Assembly (NCBI RefSeq): GCF_020524025.1
Contig: NZ_JAIVKN010000002.1
Coordinates: 372,001 to 436,000 of the forward strand
Length of the DNA stretch: 64,000 nucleotides
Source of the DNA: Halobacillus litoralis
GTDB lineage: Bacteria > Bacillota > Bacilli > Bacillales > Halobacillaceae
Direction: 5' to 3'
The notes under the pieces were generated by a model, which had not been told where the DNA came from, ran no database searches, and saw nothing but the letters and a program-made list of their open reading frames with translations. Below are positions 34,662 to 43,679 of the stretch, piece after piece. Within the stretch, counting starts at the first letter, position 1, and each line of letters begins with the position of its first letter. A program made the translations under genes and the position numbers.

Positions 34662-36500
34662 TTATACTAAAACCGTCCTGTTTACCTTTTCATTCTCATC
34701 TTCTTGTACTGGATTTGTAATAGAAAGAAGTAATTCTCTTAATCCCTCCCCGTTCACACTGCTCAACTCATGAATATTATTCAAAATTTCTTCTGTATGA
34801 ACTTCTATTGAACTTCCAACATATATTTTAGGGTGAATTTGTTCGTTCTGAATTTCATATTCGTTCAGTAACTCTTCATATAGTTTTTCTCCTGGTCGTA
34901 TTCCTGTAAATTGGATCTCTATTTCATTTTCAGTTAACCCTGATAATTTAATAAGATTTTTAGCAAGGTCTAATATCTTGACAGGTTTGCCCATATCAAG
35001 CACGAAAATTTCTCCTCCTGTAGCCAGGGCAGCAGCCTGCAGAACAAGTTTGGATGCTTCAGGAATAGTCATAAAGTATCGTTGCATTTCAGGATGGGTA
35101 ACGGTTACAGGACCGCCTTTTTTAACTTGTTCCTTAAATAGCGGAATAACACTTCCCCTGCTTCCGAGAACGTTACCAAACCGTACCGCGACAAAACGGG
35201 TAATGCTTTCATTGTTAAGTTCTTGTATAACCATTTCTGCTACTCTCTTAGTTGCCCCCATTACACTTGTAGGATTTACTGCCTTATCTGTTGAAATCAT
35301 GACAAACGTCTCCACACCTGCAGATGAAGCAGCTTCAGCAACATTTTTAGTTCCAAAAATATTATTGTGCACTGCTTCAGCAGGATTTTTTTCCATAAGG
35401 GGAACATGTTTATGGGCTGCCGCATGAAACACCACCCCTGGGTTATAAATGTTCATAATTGAAAACATGCGATCCCTGTCTTTAATATCAGCAATCTCAG
35501 TTATTAGCTTAATGTCACCTTCGGCTAACGACTTTAGTTCTTTTTCTATTGAATAAATACTATTTTCACCATGACCAAGTAGTACAATGGTAGAAGGACT
35601 GAACTGAATTACCTGTCTACAAATCTCTGAACCTATAGATCCACCCGCTCCTGTTATCAGCACGACGCGGTTTGTAACCATACTTTCAATCGATTGAATG
35701 TCTAGGTTAATGGGCTTCCTCCCTAATAAATCATCTACTTCTACATCCTGAATATCATTAACCGACACCTTACCGGTCACAAGATCTTCAATCATAGGCA
35801 GCATTTGTGTCTTAACATTCGTTTTCTTGCATTCTCCATAAATCCGATTAAGTTCAATTTTATTTAGAGATGGGATTGCAATAATAATAGACTCTATCTT
35901 GTGTTGAACCACTATTTGCTGCAGAGAGTCTATTCCCCCTACCACAGGAATACACAATATATCCAAATACTGCTTTTGTTTGTCATCGTCGACAAAAGCA
36001 ACCGGTTTTAAGTCACATTCACTGCTCTGATTGAGCTGTCTCGCTAATAATGTCCCAGCTGAACCAGCTCCGATAATCAATGTCCGTTTATCTCTTAACC
36101 TTTTCTTCTCTTTCTGTTTATCCCTGAGAATTCTCCAAGAGAATCTGGAGCCACTTATAAGGAAAAATTGCATCATCCAAATGAAGACAAAAAGCCTTAG
36201 GTATATTTCCTGAATCATAATGAATTGAAGCAATGCTGCTGTCAGAACAGAATAAGTCACTGCCTTCACTATAAGAATCATTTCTCCTGTACTGGCGAAT
36301 TCCCACGCTCTTTTATACAAATTATATTTATGAGCAAAGATGTAATGGCTAATAACAAGTGCAGATGCAACGACTAATAGTGAGGTAGTAAAGACCTGGG
36401 ATATAGGAAAAACCAAAAGTAGCGTCGAGTAAAATGAACATAGGACAATTAAGGAATCCAACAGAGATAAGGAGTAAAATCTCTTTTGAATACTCACCAT
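34662..36500 (-). CDS. Membrane-bound UDP-GlcNAc 4,6-dehydratase (EpsC/CapD/PglF type)
   Basis: This protein of about 612 residues has four N-terminal membrane helices. A first Rossmann domain (LIIGAGSAGTLLARQL) and a C-terminal SDR domain follow. The SDR domain has LITGAGGSIGSEICRQ and STDKAVNPTSVMGATKRVAE, with the family's Met in place of the usual catalytic Tyr. It converts UDP-GlcNAc to the 4-keto-6-deoxy sugar, the first step to diaminosugars such as bacillosamine. The frame opens at 36587, but AAAGGAG sits 7 bases before ATG 36500. A SinR-type operator lies directly upstream at 36532-36547, and the aminotransferase EpsN homologue precedes it. Confidence 0.88.
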   Translation of the reverse strand: MVSIQKRFYSLSLLDSLIVLCSFYSTLLLVFPISQVFTTSLLVVASALVISHYIFAHKYNLYKRAWEFASTGEMILIVKAVTYSVLTAALLQFIMIQEIYLRLFVFIWMMQFFLISGSRFSWRILRDKQKEKKRLRDKRTLIIGAGSAGTLLARQLNQSSECDLKPVAFVDDDKQKQYLDILCIPVVGGIDSLQQIVVQHKIESIIIAIPSLNKIELNRIYGECKKTNVKTQMLPMIEDLVTGKVSVNDIQDVEVDDLLGRKPINLDIQSIESMVTNRVVLITGAGGSIGSEICRQVIQFSPSTIVLLGHGENSIYSIEKELKSLAEGDIKLITEIADIKDRDRMFSIMNIYNPGVVFHAAAHKHVPLMEKNPAEAVHNNIFGTKNVAEAASSAGVETFVMISTDKAVNPTSVMGATKRVAEMVIQELNNESITRFVAVRFGNVLGSRGSVIPLFKEQVKKGGPVTVTHPEMQRYFMTIPEASKLVLQAAALATGGEIFVLDMGKPVKILDLAKNLIKLSGLTENEIEIQFTGIRPGEKLYEELLNEYEIQNEQIHPKIYVGSSIEVHTEEILNNIHELSSVNGEGLRELLLSITNPVQEDENEKVNRTVLV

Positions 36501-36531
36501 AACCATTCTCCTTTCAAAATTAAACCATCCC

Positions 36532-36547
36532 ATTCTTAATAGAGAAC
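36532..36547 (-). promoter_or_regulatory. SinR-type inverted repeat before the dehydratase gene
   Basis: On the minus strand it reads GTTCTCTATTAAGAAT. It lies in the short gap between the aminotransferase stop and the dehydratase start, so it could control an internal promoter of this run. Confidence 0.65.
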
Positions 36548-36559
36548 GATTTCTTATAT

Positions 36560-37744
36560 TTACACGACCAATGGATTTGTCGAGCACTCTTTCTGCTTAA
36601 GAATAACCTTCTTAATTGTATTAATAACATGGTACTGTTCTTCCTTTGTCATATTTGTACCGGAGGGAAGACATAACCCGTTCTCGAATAATCTCTCAGC
36701 TACACTGCTTCCTTCGTGCACTTGAAAAATTGGAGCTTCATTAAACAAAGGCTGAAGGTGGAGAGGTTTCCACACTCGTCGGGCTTCTATATTTTCTTTC
36801 TCTAGAGCTTCAATCAATTTCAACGGTGTTGTTGAGGTTTTTGCTTGGTCAATCATTAGGGTCGTCAGCCACCGATTATGCCTACTATCTCTGTATTCTT
36901 TCATAAACGTAATCCCGTCCAAGCTCCCGAGCTCTTCTTCGTATCGAAAAAATATCTCTCGTTTCTTCTCTACTCGTTCCTCAATCGCCTGAAGTTGAGC
37001 AATGCCTATTCCAGCAAGGATATTGCTCAATTTGTAATTAAAACCCATCTCACTGTGCTGATAATGTGCTGCTTTATCCCGGGCTTGTGTAGATAAAAAC
37101 CTGGCTTGTTCAATATCTTCTTTATTATTTGTGACAAGCATGCCACCACCAGAAGTTGTGATGATTTTGTTTCCATTAAATGAAAAGATCCCGAAGTCGC
37201 CAAAGCTTCCACTTTTTTTCCCTCTATACTCCGCACCAAGTGATTCAGCGGCATCTTCTATAATGGGGACTCCAAACTCATGACAAACCCTTATAATTTC
37301 GTCCATTTTCGCTGTTTGTCCATATAGATTTACAACTATCACAGCCTTTGGTAACGGGCCATCTTTCGCAGCATTTTGAAGTGCTTTTTCAAGTGAAACT
37401 GGACACATGTTCCATGTTTCAAATTCGGCATCAATAAAAACTGGCGTTGCCCCTTCATACAAGATTGGATTTGCACTCGCTACAAAAGTAAGGGTTGAAC
37501 AAAAAATAACATCACCTTTTTTAACATTAAGCAAGCGCAGAGCCAAATGAATAGCAGCTGTTCCAGAACTCACTGCCAATGCATTATTTACCTTCACATA
37601 GTCTGCAAGATTGGCTTCAAATTGATCCACATTCGGTCCTAAAGGAGCAATCCAATTCGACGAGAAAGCTTTATTTATATATTCCTGTTCATTGCCCGTC
37701 ATATGTGGCGGAGATAGATATATTCTTTTATTTAAGGATTTCAA
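36560..37744 (-). CDS. epsN: DegT/DnrJ/EryC1-type sugar aminotransferase, EpsN-like
   Basis: This PLP enzyme of about 394 residues aminates the 4-keto sugar made by the dehydratase. It matches B. subtilis EpsN throughout: IYLSPPHMTGNEQEYI, SNWIAPLGP, VVNLYGQTAKMDEI and FNGNKIITTSGGGMLV. The last carries the PLP lysine (K198 counted from the upstream ATG at 37759). The upstream ATG is itself inside the ribosome site. GGAGGG lies about 8 bases before TTG 37744, so TTG is the likely start. Together with the EpsC-, EpsL- and EpsM-like genes it points to an N,N'-diacetylbacillosamine-type sugar. Confidence 0.88.
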   Translation of the reverse strand: MKSLNKRIYLSPPHMTGNEQEYINKAFSSNWIAPLGPNVDQFEANLADYVKVNNALAVSSGTAAIHLALRLLNVKKGDVIFCSTLTFVASANPILYEGATPVFIDAEFETWNMCPVSLEKALQNAAKDGPLPKAVIVVNLYGQTAKMDEIIRVCHEFGVPIIEDAAESLGAEYRGKKSGSFGDFGIFSFNGNKIITTSGGGMLVTNNKEDIEQARFLSTQARDKAAHYQHSEMGFNYKLSNILAGIGIAQLQAIEERVEKKREIFFRYEEELGSLDGITFMKEYRDSRHNRWLTTLMIDQAKTSTTPLKLIEALEKENIEARRVWKPLHLQPLFNEAPIFQVHEGSSVAERLFENGLCLPSGTNMTKEEQYHVINTIKKVILKQKECSTNPLVV

Positions 37745-37777
37745 TTTTCTACCCTCCATTTAGAATAACAAGATATT

Positions 37778-38389
37778 TCATTCAGACTTGACCAGCTTTT
37801 TTCTTTCAACGTCCAAATCAGACAGGACTTCCCGTTGAACCTCTATCATCCCATCCCTTAGAAGAACTTTCTGGATAGTTTGCATTAATATATATAGGTC
37901 CATTCTTATAGACATTGTTTCTACATATTTAATATCAAGAGCCAATCTCTTTTCCCATCCCAAACAATTTCTTCCAGACACCTGCGCAAGACCTGTAATT
38001 CCAGGTCTCACCAAATGACGTTTATTTTCTTCTGGTGTATAGTAAGGCAAGTATTTTACGAGTAACGGTCTCGGTCCCACTAGACTCATATCTCCCTTTA
38101 ATACATTCCATAGCTGAGGCAATTCATCCAGACTAGACATTCGAATGAATTTCCCAAATGCGGTAATGCGTTTGTCATCTGGCAAGTCATTCCCATCTCC
38201 ATCCTTTGCGTTTCTCATAGATCGGAATTTATAAACGATGAAAGTCTCACAATGTTGTCCTACTCTTTTTTGTTTAAAAATGACCGGAGAACCAAGCGTT
38301 AACTTTACCAATAGCCCCACCGTTGCAATTAGTGGAGATAAAATAATGATGGTTGCCAAAGCTGCGAACAAGTCGCTAAGCCTCTTCAT
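37778..38389 (-). CDS. Initiating sugar transferase (EpsL/PglC type)
   Basis: This 203-residue polyprenyl-phosphate phosphoglycosyl transferase starts repeat-unit synthesis on the membrane lipid carrier. It has one N-terminal re-entrant helix (DLFAALATIIILSPLIATVG), the catalytic area VIFKQKRVGQHCETFIVYKF, SLDELPQLWNVLKGDMSLVG PRP and RPGITGLAQVSGR. The short, single-domain form equals EpsL and PglC, which transfer diacetylbacillosamine phosphate, consistent with its neighbours. It lies 33 bases before the epsN-like gene. Confidence 0.88.
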   Translation of the reverse strand: MKRLSDLFAALATIIILSPLIATVGLLVKLTLGSPVIFKQKRVGQHCETFIVYKFRSMRNAKDGDGNDLPDDKRITAFGKFIRMSSLDELPQLWNVLKGDMSLVGPRPLLVKYLPYYTPEENKRHLVRPGITGLAQVSGRNCLGWEKRLALDIKYVETMSIRMDLYILMQTIQKVLLRDGMIEVQREVLSDLDVERKKLVKSE

Positions 38390-38401
38390 TTATACCCCTC
38401 C

Positions 38402-39451
38402 TCACATACACTTTAAATATTCACTTAAGGTACGATCAATCATTTTATTGTCGGAGAATTCATTCTCTACCTTTCTCCGCGCTGCTTGAACAATCTTTTT
38501 TGTCTTCTCACTATCAGAATGCATAGACATAATTTGGGAGCTAAAATCGTCTACAGAATGGTCAGTGATTAAAAAGCCGGTTTCCCCGTCTAAAATGGCT
38601 TCTTTAATACCTCCTCTGTTAATTGAAATGACAGGAGTACCAACAGCCATTGCTTCTAAAATCACCATTGGGAAAACTTCCAAGTGAGAAGTAAGTAGCA
38701 GCAGATCCATTCCTTTAATAAAGGACTCAGGCTGGTCAACGTTTCCTAACATGCTCACTTTGTGAGTAAGACCTAGTGTGGAAATCATATTTGAAATCCT
38801 GTCACTTTCCGGACCATCTCCAGCAATGTGAAACTTGACTGATGGAATTTCTTTAAGCTTATTTGCAATCTCAATGAAAAGTTGGTGATTTTTTTCTTCA
38901 GATAACCGGGCGAGAATTCCAATGTTAAACTGATCTTCCGTTTCTTTTTCATAGAAATGAAATTGCTTTAAGTCCACCCCGTTATAAATAACCTCAATTT
39001 TTTGCTGCTTCACTCCCAAAGAAACGAGTCTATCCTTTTCGAATTGACTCACTGCGATGATTCGATCGACGTATTTGTTCATTAAAAATGAAAATAAAGA
39101 TGCTTTTGAGTCTAGAAGAGTAAGACTGTGTTTGGTATATACGATTTTTATATTCTTTCTTATCGTCTTTTTAATGAAAATAGCTATTAATGCCATCTTT
39201 AAACTGTTTGCATGAATAAGGTCTATTTTTTGTTTTACCACGATCCTTGTGATTTTCAATAAATTATTGAGATGGTTTTTCCGACTTATCTGCGCATAAT
39301 TTCCTTTGCGCTTCAGCTTGTTAAACATTTCACCAGGTGCTGCTGCTGTATAAACCTGCAACTTTGGATGTTTCAGAGAATTCTCTAGTTTACAAAAGTA
39401 ACTCTCAGCTCCCCCAGTTAATAATTTATCTGTCAGCATCAGAACCTTCAT
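38402..39451 (-). CDS. Glycosyltransferase, GT4 family
   Basis: This 349-residue retaining GT-B transferase begins MKVLMLTDKLLTGGAESYFC. Its donor domain includes FNIGILARLSEEKNHQLFIE, FHIAGDGPESDRI and the EX7E region EVFPMVILEAMAVGTPVIS. It would add one sugar to the lipid-linked repeat unit in the cytoplasm. Its start overlaps the stop of the polymerase gene (ATGA). Sugar specificity cannot be read. Confidence 0.85.
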   Translation of the reverse strand: MKVLMLTDKLLTGGAESYFCKLENSLKHPKLQVYTAAAPGEMFNKLKRKGNYAQISRKNHLNNLLKITRIVVKQKIDLIHANSLKMALIAIFIKKTIRKNIKIVYTKHSLTLLDSKASLFSFLMNKYVDRIIAVSQFEKDRLVSLGVKQQKIEVIYNGVDLKQFHFYEKETEDQFNIGILARLSEEKNHQLFIEIANKLKEIPSVKFHIAGDGPESDRISNMISTLGLTHKVSMLGNVDQPESFIKGMDLLLLTSHLEVFPMVILEAMAVGTPVISINRGGIKEAILDGETGFLITDHSVDDFSSQIMSMHSDSEKTKKIVQAARRKVENEFSDNKMIDRTLSEYLKCM

Positions 39452-40740
39452 AATAACGAATCCCTTCCTTTCTTCTGAGAAATAATAGCAGGATGATTCA
39501 GATAAAATGGGTTAGATTGATGAGCCTTACCCAAATTCTTAATATCGATTTGTTTTTGCTCTATACGTAAAAAGGCAGATAGTATGGCTAGATATAGAAA
39601 GAACATATCATTAATTACAAAAGATAAAGAGAGCATCTGCAGCACAAATCCAATAAAAGTTAAATATAGAAAAGGTTCTTTCCTGTAGATAGCAACTTCG
39701 AACATTTGGAAGATTAACACCAACATAAATGTACAAAAGAAAATGATTCCTACTAGCCCTGATTCAGATAAAATATCAAGAAACGTGTTATGAACATATA
39801 GATCGTCTCCATAGAACCAGTTGTTGTAATCGCGATAATTAAAAGCACCTATTCCGTAAAATGTATTTGAGGAAAAAAAATCTAACGCCCGTCCCCATAA
39901 CTCGAACCTTCCGCTACCTCCATCCCTACCAAAATCATCAATCCTTGATTCTAAAATTCCCATAAAGTCAAAATTCAGCTGAACGATCATGATATAAGAA
40001 AGGATAAAAAATGAGGCAATCATTCCCAAAACCATTTTTAACTGGACTAATGGGCGATTCATGAAGAAGTAAACAATAAAGATCAAACCCATCGCAAGTA
40101 ACCCACCTCTTGAAAAAGTTAATAGAGTGGTTGTAATACAGAGCAATAGCCCTATCTTATTCACCCAGGATTTTGTGTGACATAAGAAATAAGTAAAAAA
40201 AATAGTATTATAAAAAATAAAGATATTAGGGTCCTGTACAGCTCCTATCAAGCGGGGATAATCCCTGTCAAACATCACTCCGTAAGAGATAATGCCATCA
40301 CCACTCATAACAAAATCATTCTTTTTCAGACCAATGACATACAGGACAAGGCTTATGAGGTTGAAAGTGATCCCTGCATAGCCCAGAGATTCTTTAATCA
40401 TGGTGTGCTTAGCTTTAGCAACAATGTCTTTTATAACGATATAACAGGATAAATACAATATAACTCCAAGCAATATCCTAAGACTTGAAATGGCGTAAAG
40501 AGAAAAGGCCCCTGAATACAGGTAGACAAAATAAAAGCAAAACATACATACTTCGAAAATTTGGAATTTCCAAAACCTAAAAGAGGAGAGATGAAACATG
40601 AGATATACTATGCAAAATATCATATAAGGCTTCAAAGCAAATCCTAAATAAACATTATATTTCCCCAGTGTCACGAGAAGAAAAAGAAAAAACAACAAAG
40701 TCCCTGATACCACGTTTTTTTCCTTCGCCTTATTATCCAT
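39448..40740 (-). CDS. O-antigen ligase/Wzy-like polysaccharide polymerase
   Basis: The 430-residue integral membrane protein has about 11 hydrophobic segments. A large extracytoplasmic loop (RLIGAVQDPNIF ... GRDGGSGRFELWGRALDFFS) contains NTFYGIGAFNYRDYNNWFYG, the pattern of Wzy_C/O-antigen ligase proteins. It probably polymerises exported repeat units outside the membrane. It overlaps the flippase gene by 8 bases and the next glycosyltransferase gene by 4, so these are translated together. Confidence 0.82.
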   Translation of the reverse strand: MDNKAKEKNVVSGTLLFFLFLLVTLGKYNVYLGFALKPYMIFCIVYLMFHLSSFRFWKFQIFEVCMFCFYFVYLYSGAFSLYAISSLRILLGVILYLSCYIVIKDIVAKAKHTMIKESLGYAGITFNLISLVLYVIGLKKNDFVMSGDGIISYGVMFDRDYPRLIGAVQDPNIFIFYNTIFFTYFLCHTKSWVNKIGLLLCITTTLLTFSRGGLLAMGLIFIVYFFMNRPLVQLKMVLGMIASFFILSYIMIVQLNFDFMGILESRIDDFGRDGGSGRFELWGRALDFFSSNTFYGIGAFNYRDYNNWFYGDDLYVHNTFLDILSESGLVGIIFFCTFMLVLIFQMFEVAIYRKEPFLYLTFIGFVLQMLSLSFVINDMFFLYLAILSAFLRIEQKQIDIKNLGKAHQSNPFYLNHPAIISQKKGRDSLL

Positions 40741-42190
40741 GTTCCACCCCCTTAGATTTTAAATTCTTACGAGAAGGTAATTTCTTAACATAATTTAATA
40801 GTTTTCTGTTTAGTGGTCGGTCAAGTGCTACCATTATTAAAAGAAGGAGGTACCCTACAAATGTCGATAGACTCGGCAAATCTGAAAAAAGCCAGTTTAG
40901 GAATATGAAACAAGCTATAAAATAGGTAAGATAAGGGAACACGGCTTGCTGTAAGAGAGTCAGCCTTTGAGGTGTACAAACTAAATATCCGATAAAAAAA
41001 ACCATCTCGAGCATAAGTCCTGCAAAAGCTGCGCCTATAATGCCGTATGAGTTACTTAAGGTGAAATAGAAAATAACACCAGACAATAGTGCAATCATTT
41101 CAACCCTTGTACGCCTGACCTGCATCGATTGAGTGGTCAAACCGTCCGCAAGAGAGATGTTGATCATCTGAAGAGCCAGCATCAGTGATAATATTTTTAA
41201 TGGTTCAACTGCTTCTGCCCAGCTTCCACCAAATAGCAGGCGTATGATAAAATCAGACAAGAAAAATAAAGGAATTGCGATAGACATACCCATAAGTGCC
41301 ATGATCTTCACTAACATTACATTATGATTCATGTGTTCTTTAAACTTGTTGTTATTAAAACATCGGTACATGACTGGAAAATACGCCCCTGCCACAACAA
41401 ATGGAATTTGTTGTAATGCTTGAGGGATTCGATACGCTACAGCAAACAAACCTACCTCCCTTAAAGATACTGTTTGTTCGAGCACGATTGGTCCTAACTG
41501 CGGTGTCAAGACAAATAATAATCCAGCTATCGTAAATGGCCATAACTCTTTAAATAAACCCTTATGAAATTTGCTCTTATACTTAAAGTCCATATTTTTT
41601 CTTACCAGCAACAGAGCTAAGACCCCACCGGCTAAATAGGATACTCCGTATAGAAAGCTTATCTTAATAGGACTTATAGAGAGCGACATACCAATTAAAA
41701 CGGCTATAACTAGGCAGATAGAGGTCGTAATGCGTATCAGTCCCGAATACTGCATTTTTTCTATTACCTGAAAGTAAGCGGTACCTATACTCTGCAAGGT
41801 TAAACCTGTGACCATGGGAATTAGTAAGTAGTAGGAAGTTTGTATCAGTTCCAACTGCTTTGGATAGAACGTGTGAATTAAAATAAATCCCAGAAATAGC
41901 GTTCCAATTAGAAAAGCAATCCTAAGTTTTAGATAGGACATAATTACAATTGGAATACTGTTTTTTTTAATTGAACTTTCCCTAACCACGATGCGACTCA
42001 GACCCGCATCTGTAAAGTAACCCATAATCATTGAGAATGCTAAAACCACGCTGAACAATCCGTAATAATAAGATTCTAAATAAGATGCAAGAGCGATTAA
42101 TGCAACAGCATTTAATACACTTGCTAACACTGTACTGCAAAACAAATGAAGGATGTTTTTTCCGATCGAATTGCCTTTAATTGCTTTCAT
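40733..42190 (-). CDS. Wzx-type lipid-linked repeat-unit flippase
   Basis: This protein of about 485 residues has around 14 membrane segments and the MOP/PST-family start KNILHLFCSTVLASVLNAVA, AYRIPQALQQIPFVVAGAYF and LFGGSWAEAVEPLKILSLML. It would flip the undecaprenyl-linked repeat unit to the outer face. The frame extends to GTG 42202, but AAGGTGG lies 8 bases before ATG 42190, so that start is used. It lies between the Wzz partner and polymerase genes, as in typical Wzx/Wzy systems. Confidence 0.85.
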   Translation of the reverse strand: MKAIKGNSIGKNILHLFCSTVLASVLNAVALIALASYLESYYYGLFSVVLAFSMIMGYFTDAGLSRIVVRESSIKKNSIPIVIMSYLKLRIAFLIGTLFLGFILIHTFYPKQLELIQTSYYLLIPMVTGLTLQSIGTAYFQVIEKMQYSGLIRITTSICLVIAVLIGMSLSISPIKISFLYGVSYLAGGVLALLLVRKNMDFKYKSKFHKGLFKELWPFTIAGLLFVLTPQLGPIVLEQTVSLREVGLFAVAYRIPQALQQIPFVVAGAYFPVMYRCFNNNKFKEHMNHNVMLVKIMALMGMSIAIPLFFLSDFIIRLLFGGSWAEAVEPLKILSLMLALQMINISLADGLTTQSMQVRRTRVEMIALLSGVIFYFTLSNSYGIIGAAFAGLMLEMVFFIGYLVCTPQRLTLLQQAVFPYLTYFIACFIFLNWLFSDLPSLSTFVGYLLLLIMVALDRPLNRKLLNYVKKLPSRKNLKSKGVEHG

Positions 42191-42219
42191 CTTACGTTCC
42201 ACCTTATTTGCAGCTGTTT

Positions 42220-42828
42220 CTACGTTTTTTGGTAAATGACTCCCGCTACGTATTTTCCAAGTTTCATATAGTGTTCTGCAAGCTTTGTTATATCCTTCTT
42301 TTTGTCCTTCCTCTCTTTCACGAGAAAAATCACACCCTCACACGCTTTTGTAACAAAAGAAGGAGGATTTGACACCTGAGCAGAAGGCGCTTGAAAGAGC
42401 ACAATATCATAAACCTTTTTCCACTTTAACAGTTCCTTTTCATAATTAGGCTCTAAACGTCTACCAATCACATCCTTTTTTGACCCTGCAGGAAGGAATG
42501 TGAAGCCTTCTATCATTGTTTCTTTATACATCTGCTGTGAAGGTCCATCAATTAGTAAATCCGAAAATCCATATAAAGAGTTGGTTCTGAACCATTCATG
42601 TAAAGAAGGATTTTCAAAGTTAGTATCCACCAGAAGCACCTTTTTCCCTCTGTTTGCGAGAAGACTCGCCAGTTTACAAGTTATTATTGCCCGGCTATCC
42701 TCTTTACCAGCATATGAGACCATCAGCATGACAGGCTCCTTAGCAATGCCTTCCTCAATTCTCATACAAAGAATGTCCATCTGCTCATCCAACTGATTTC
42801 CCCGTTTTTGTTTAGTTAGACTGCGCAC
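42220..42828 (-). CDS. CpsD/EpsB-like tyrosine kinase homologue with degenerate ATP site
   Basis: The protein of about 202 residues aligns with bacterial tyrosine kinases of polysaccharide export, through LASLLANRGKKVLLVDTNFE, NPSLHEWF and GFSDLL. However, the Walker A position reads YAGKEDSRAI rather than GEGKST, the Walker A' aspartates become DTN, and Walker B reads DIVLFQAP. The C-terminal tyrosine cluster is missing. It therefore probably cannot bind ATP or autophosphorylate and may only be a structural partner of Wzz. GGAGG lies 8 bases before GTG 42828, used here instead of ATG 42843. It overlaps the Wzz gene. Confidence 0.75.
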   Translation of the reverse strand: MRSLTKQKRGNQLDEQMDILCMRIEEGIAKEPVMLMVSYAGKEDSRAIITCKLASLLANRGKKVLLVDTNFENPSLHEWFRTNSLYGFSDLLIDGPSQQMYKETMIEGFTFLPAGSKKDVIGRRLEPNYEKELLKWKKVYDIVLFQAPSAQVSNPPSFVTKACEGVIFLVKERKDKKKDITKLAEHYMKLGKYVAGVIYQKT

Positions 42829-43537
42829 TGATGTTTCCTCCATTTTCTTTTATTGGCTCACTTTTTCCACTCTGCCTTTTTACCTTTCTCAGATACTTCT
42901 TTTCATTAATTGTTATTTCACCTAAGACGGATAAACCTAAATCTGACTCTATCTCATGATAATTTCGTACTGTATCGTCAAAGTATTCTCGAAGCATGGC
43001 AAGTCCAATGCCTACAAGTAATCCAACTGCAAAACCTATTGCCAAATTGACTTGGATGCTTCCAACTTTTTCAAAGTCACTTTCAGCTTTGTTTAATACT
43101 TCGACGTCATTTACATTTAACAATTCATTCACCTGACGTACCGTAGTCTTTGCTATTGTTGTTGCAATAAGTGAGGCTTTTTCAGAATCCTCATTTCTAA
43201 CAGAGATATTGATTATTTGAGAGTTTTGATTATTTTTAATTGCTATACTTTTGAGTAATTCTTCTTTATCAATTTCCATTGTCTGTTGAACCTGATCTAA
43301 GACAACCGAACTATTTATTAAATCCATAGTAGATGCCAGCATTCTGTTAACCCTTTGAGTATCTGCGACCGTCTCTTCATTTTTCAAAGAACCAATTAAA
43401 AGATATTCATTTGCTTCATAAGTAGGTTTTATAAAGAAAAGTGTAGCTACAGCCGATATTCCAAACATAATAACAGCAGTCAGCAAAATAGTTGCAAATC
43501 GATTTTTCATAACCAATATAAAGCTTTTTATATCCAT
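42812..43537 (-). CDS. Wzz/CpsC-type chain-length determinant (EpsA/YveK-like)
   Basis: The protein of about 241 residues has an N-terminal membrane helix (FATILLTAVIMFGISAVATL), an extracytoplasmic helical domain and a C-terminal helix with VNLAIGFAVGLLVGIGLAML. This is the two-helix Wzz layout of Gram-positive co-polymerases. It controls polymer length and normally activates the partner kinase CpsD. The frame opens at GTG 43552, but GGGAG before ATG 43537 gives a better-spaced start. A SinR-type operator lies about 100 bases upstream, and this appears to be the first gene of the long run down to 33407. Confidence 0.85.
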   Translation of the reverse strand: MDIKSFILVMKNRFATILLTAVIMFGISAVATLFFIKPTYEANEYLLIGSLKNEETVADTQRVNRMLASTMDLINSSVVLDQVQQTMEIDKEELLKSIAIKNNQNSQIINISVRNEDSEKASLIATTIAKTTVRQVNELLNVNDVEVLNKAESDFEKVGSIQVNLAIGFAVGLLVGIGLAMLREYFDDTVRNYHEIESDLGLSVLGEITINEKKYLRKVKRQSGKSEPIKENGGNISAQSN

Positions 43538-43640
43538 AATTTCATCTCCCACACCCTCCGTTTCAGGAAATGTTATCCTTAAGTACTTTAAGTGTATTTA
43601 ATAATATAGCAACAACAAAATTTCATTCCTACCTATCACT

Positions 43641-43656
43641 GTTCATTATAAAGAAC
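43641..43656 (-). promoter_or_regulatory. SinR-type inverted repeat over a -10 element, before the Wzz gene
   Basis: On the minus strand it reads GTTCTTTATAATGAAC, identical to the site at 45315-45330. It contains TATAAT, so bound repressor would cover the promoter of the Wzz-initiated run. The -35 is weak. Confidence 0.75.
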
Positions 43657-43679
43657 GAGAGGGTAGATATGACTAATTA

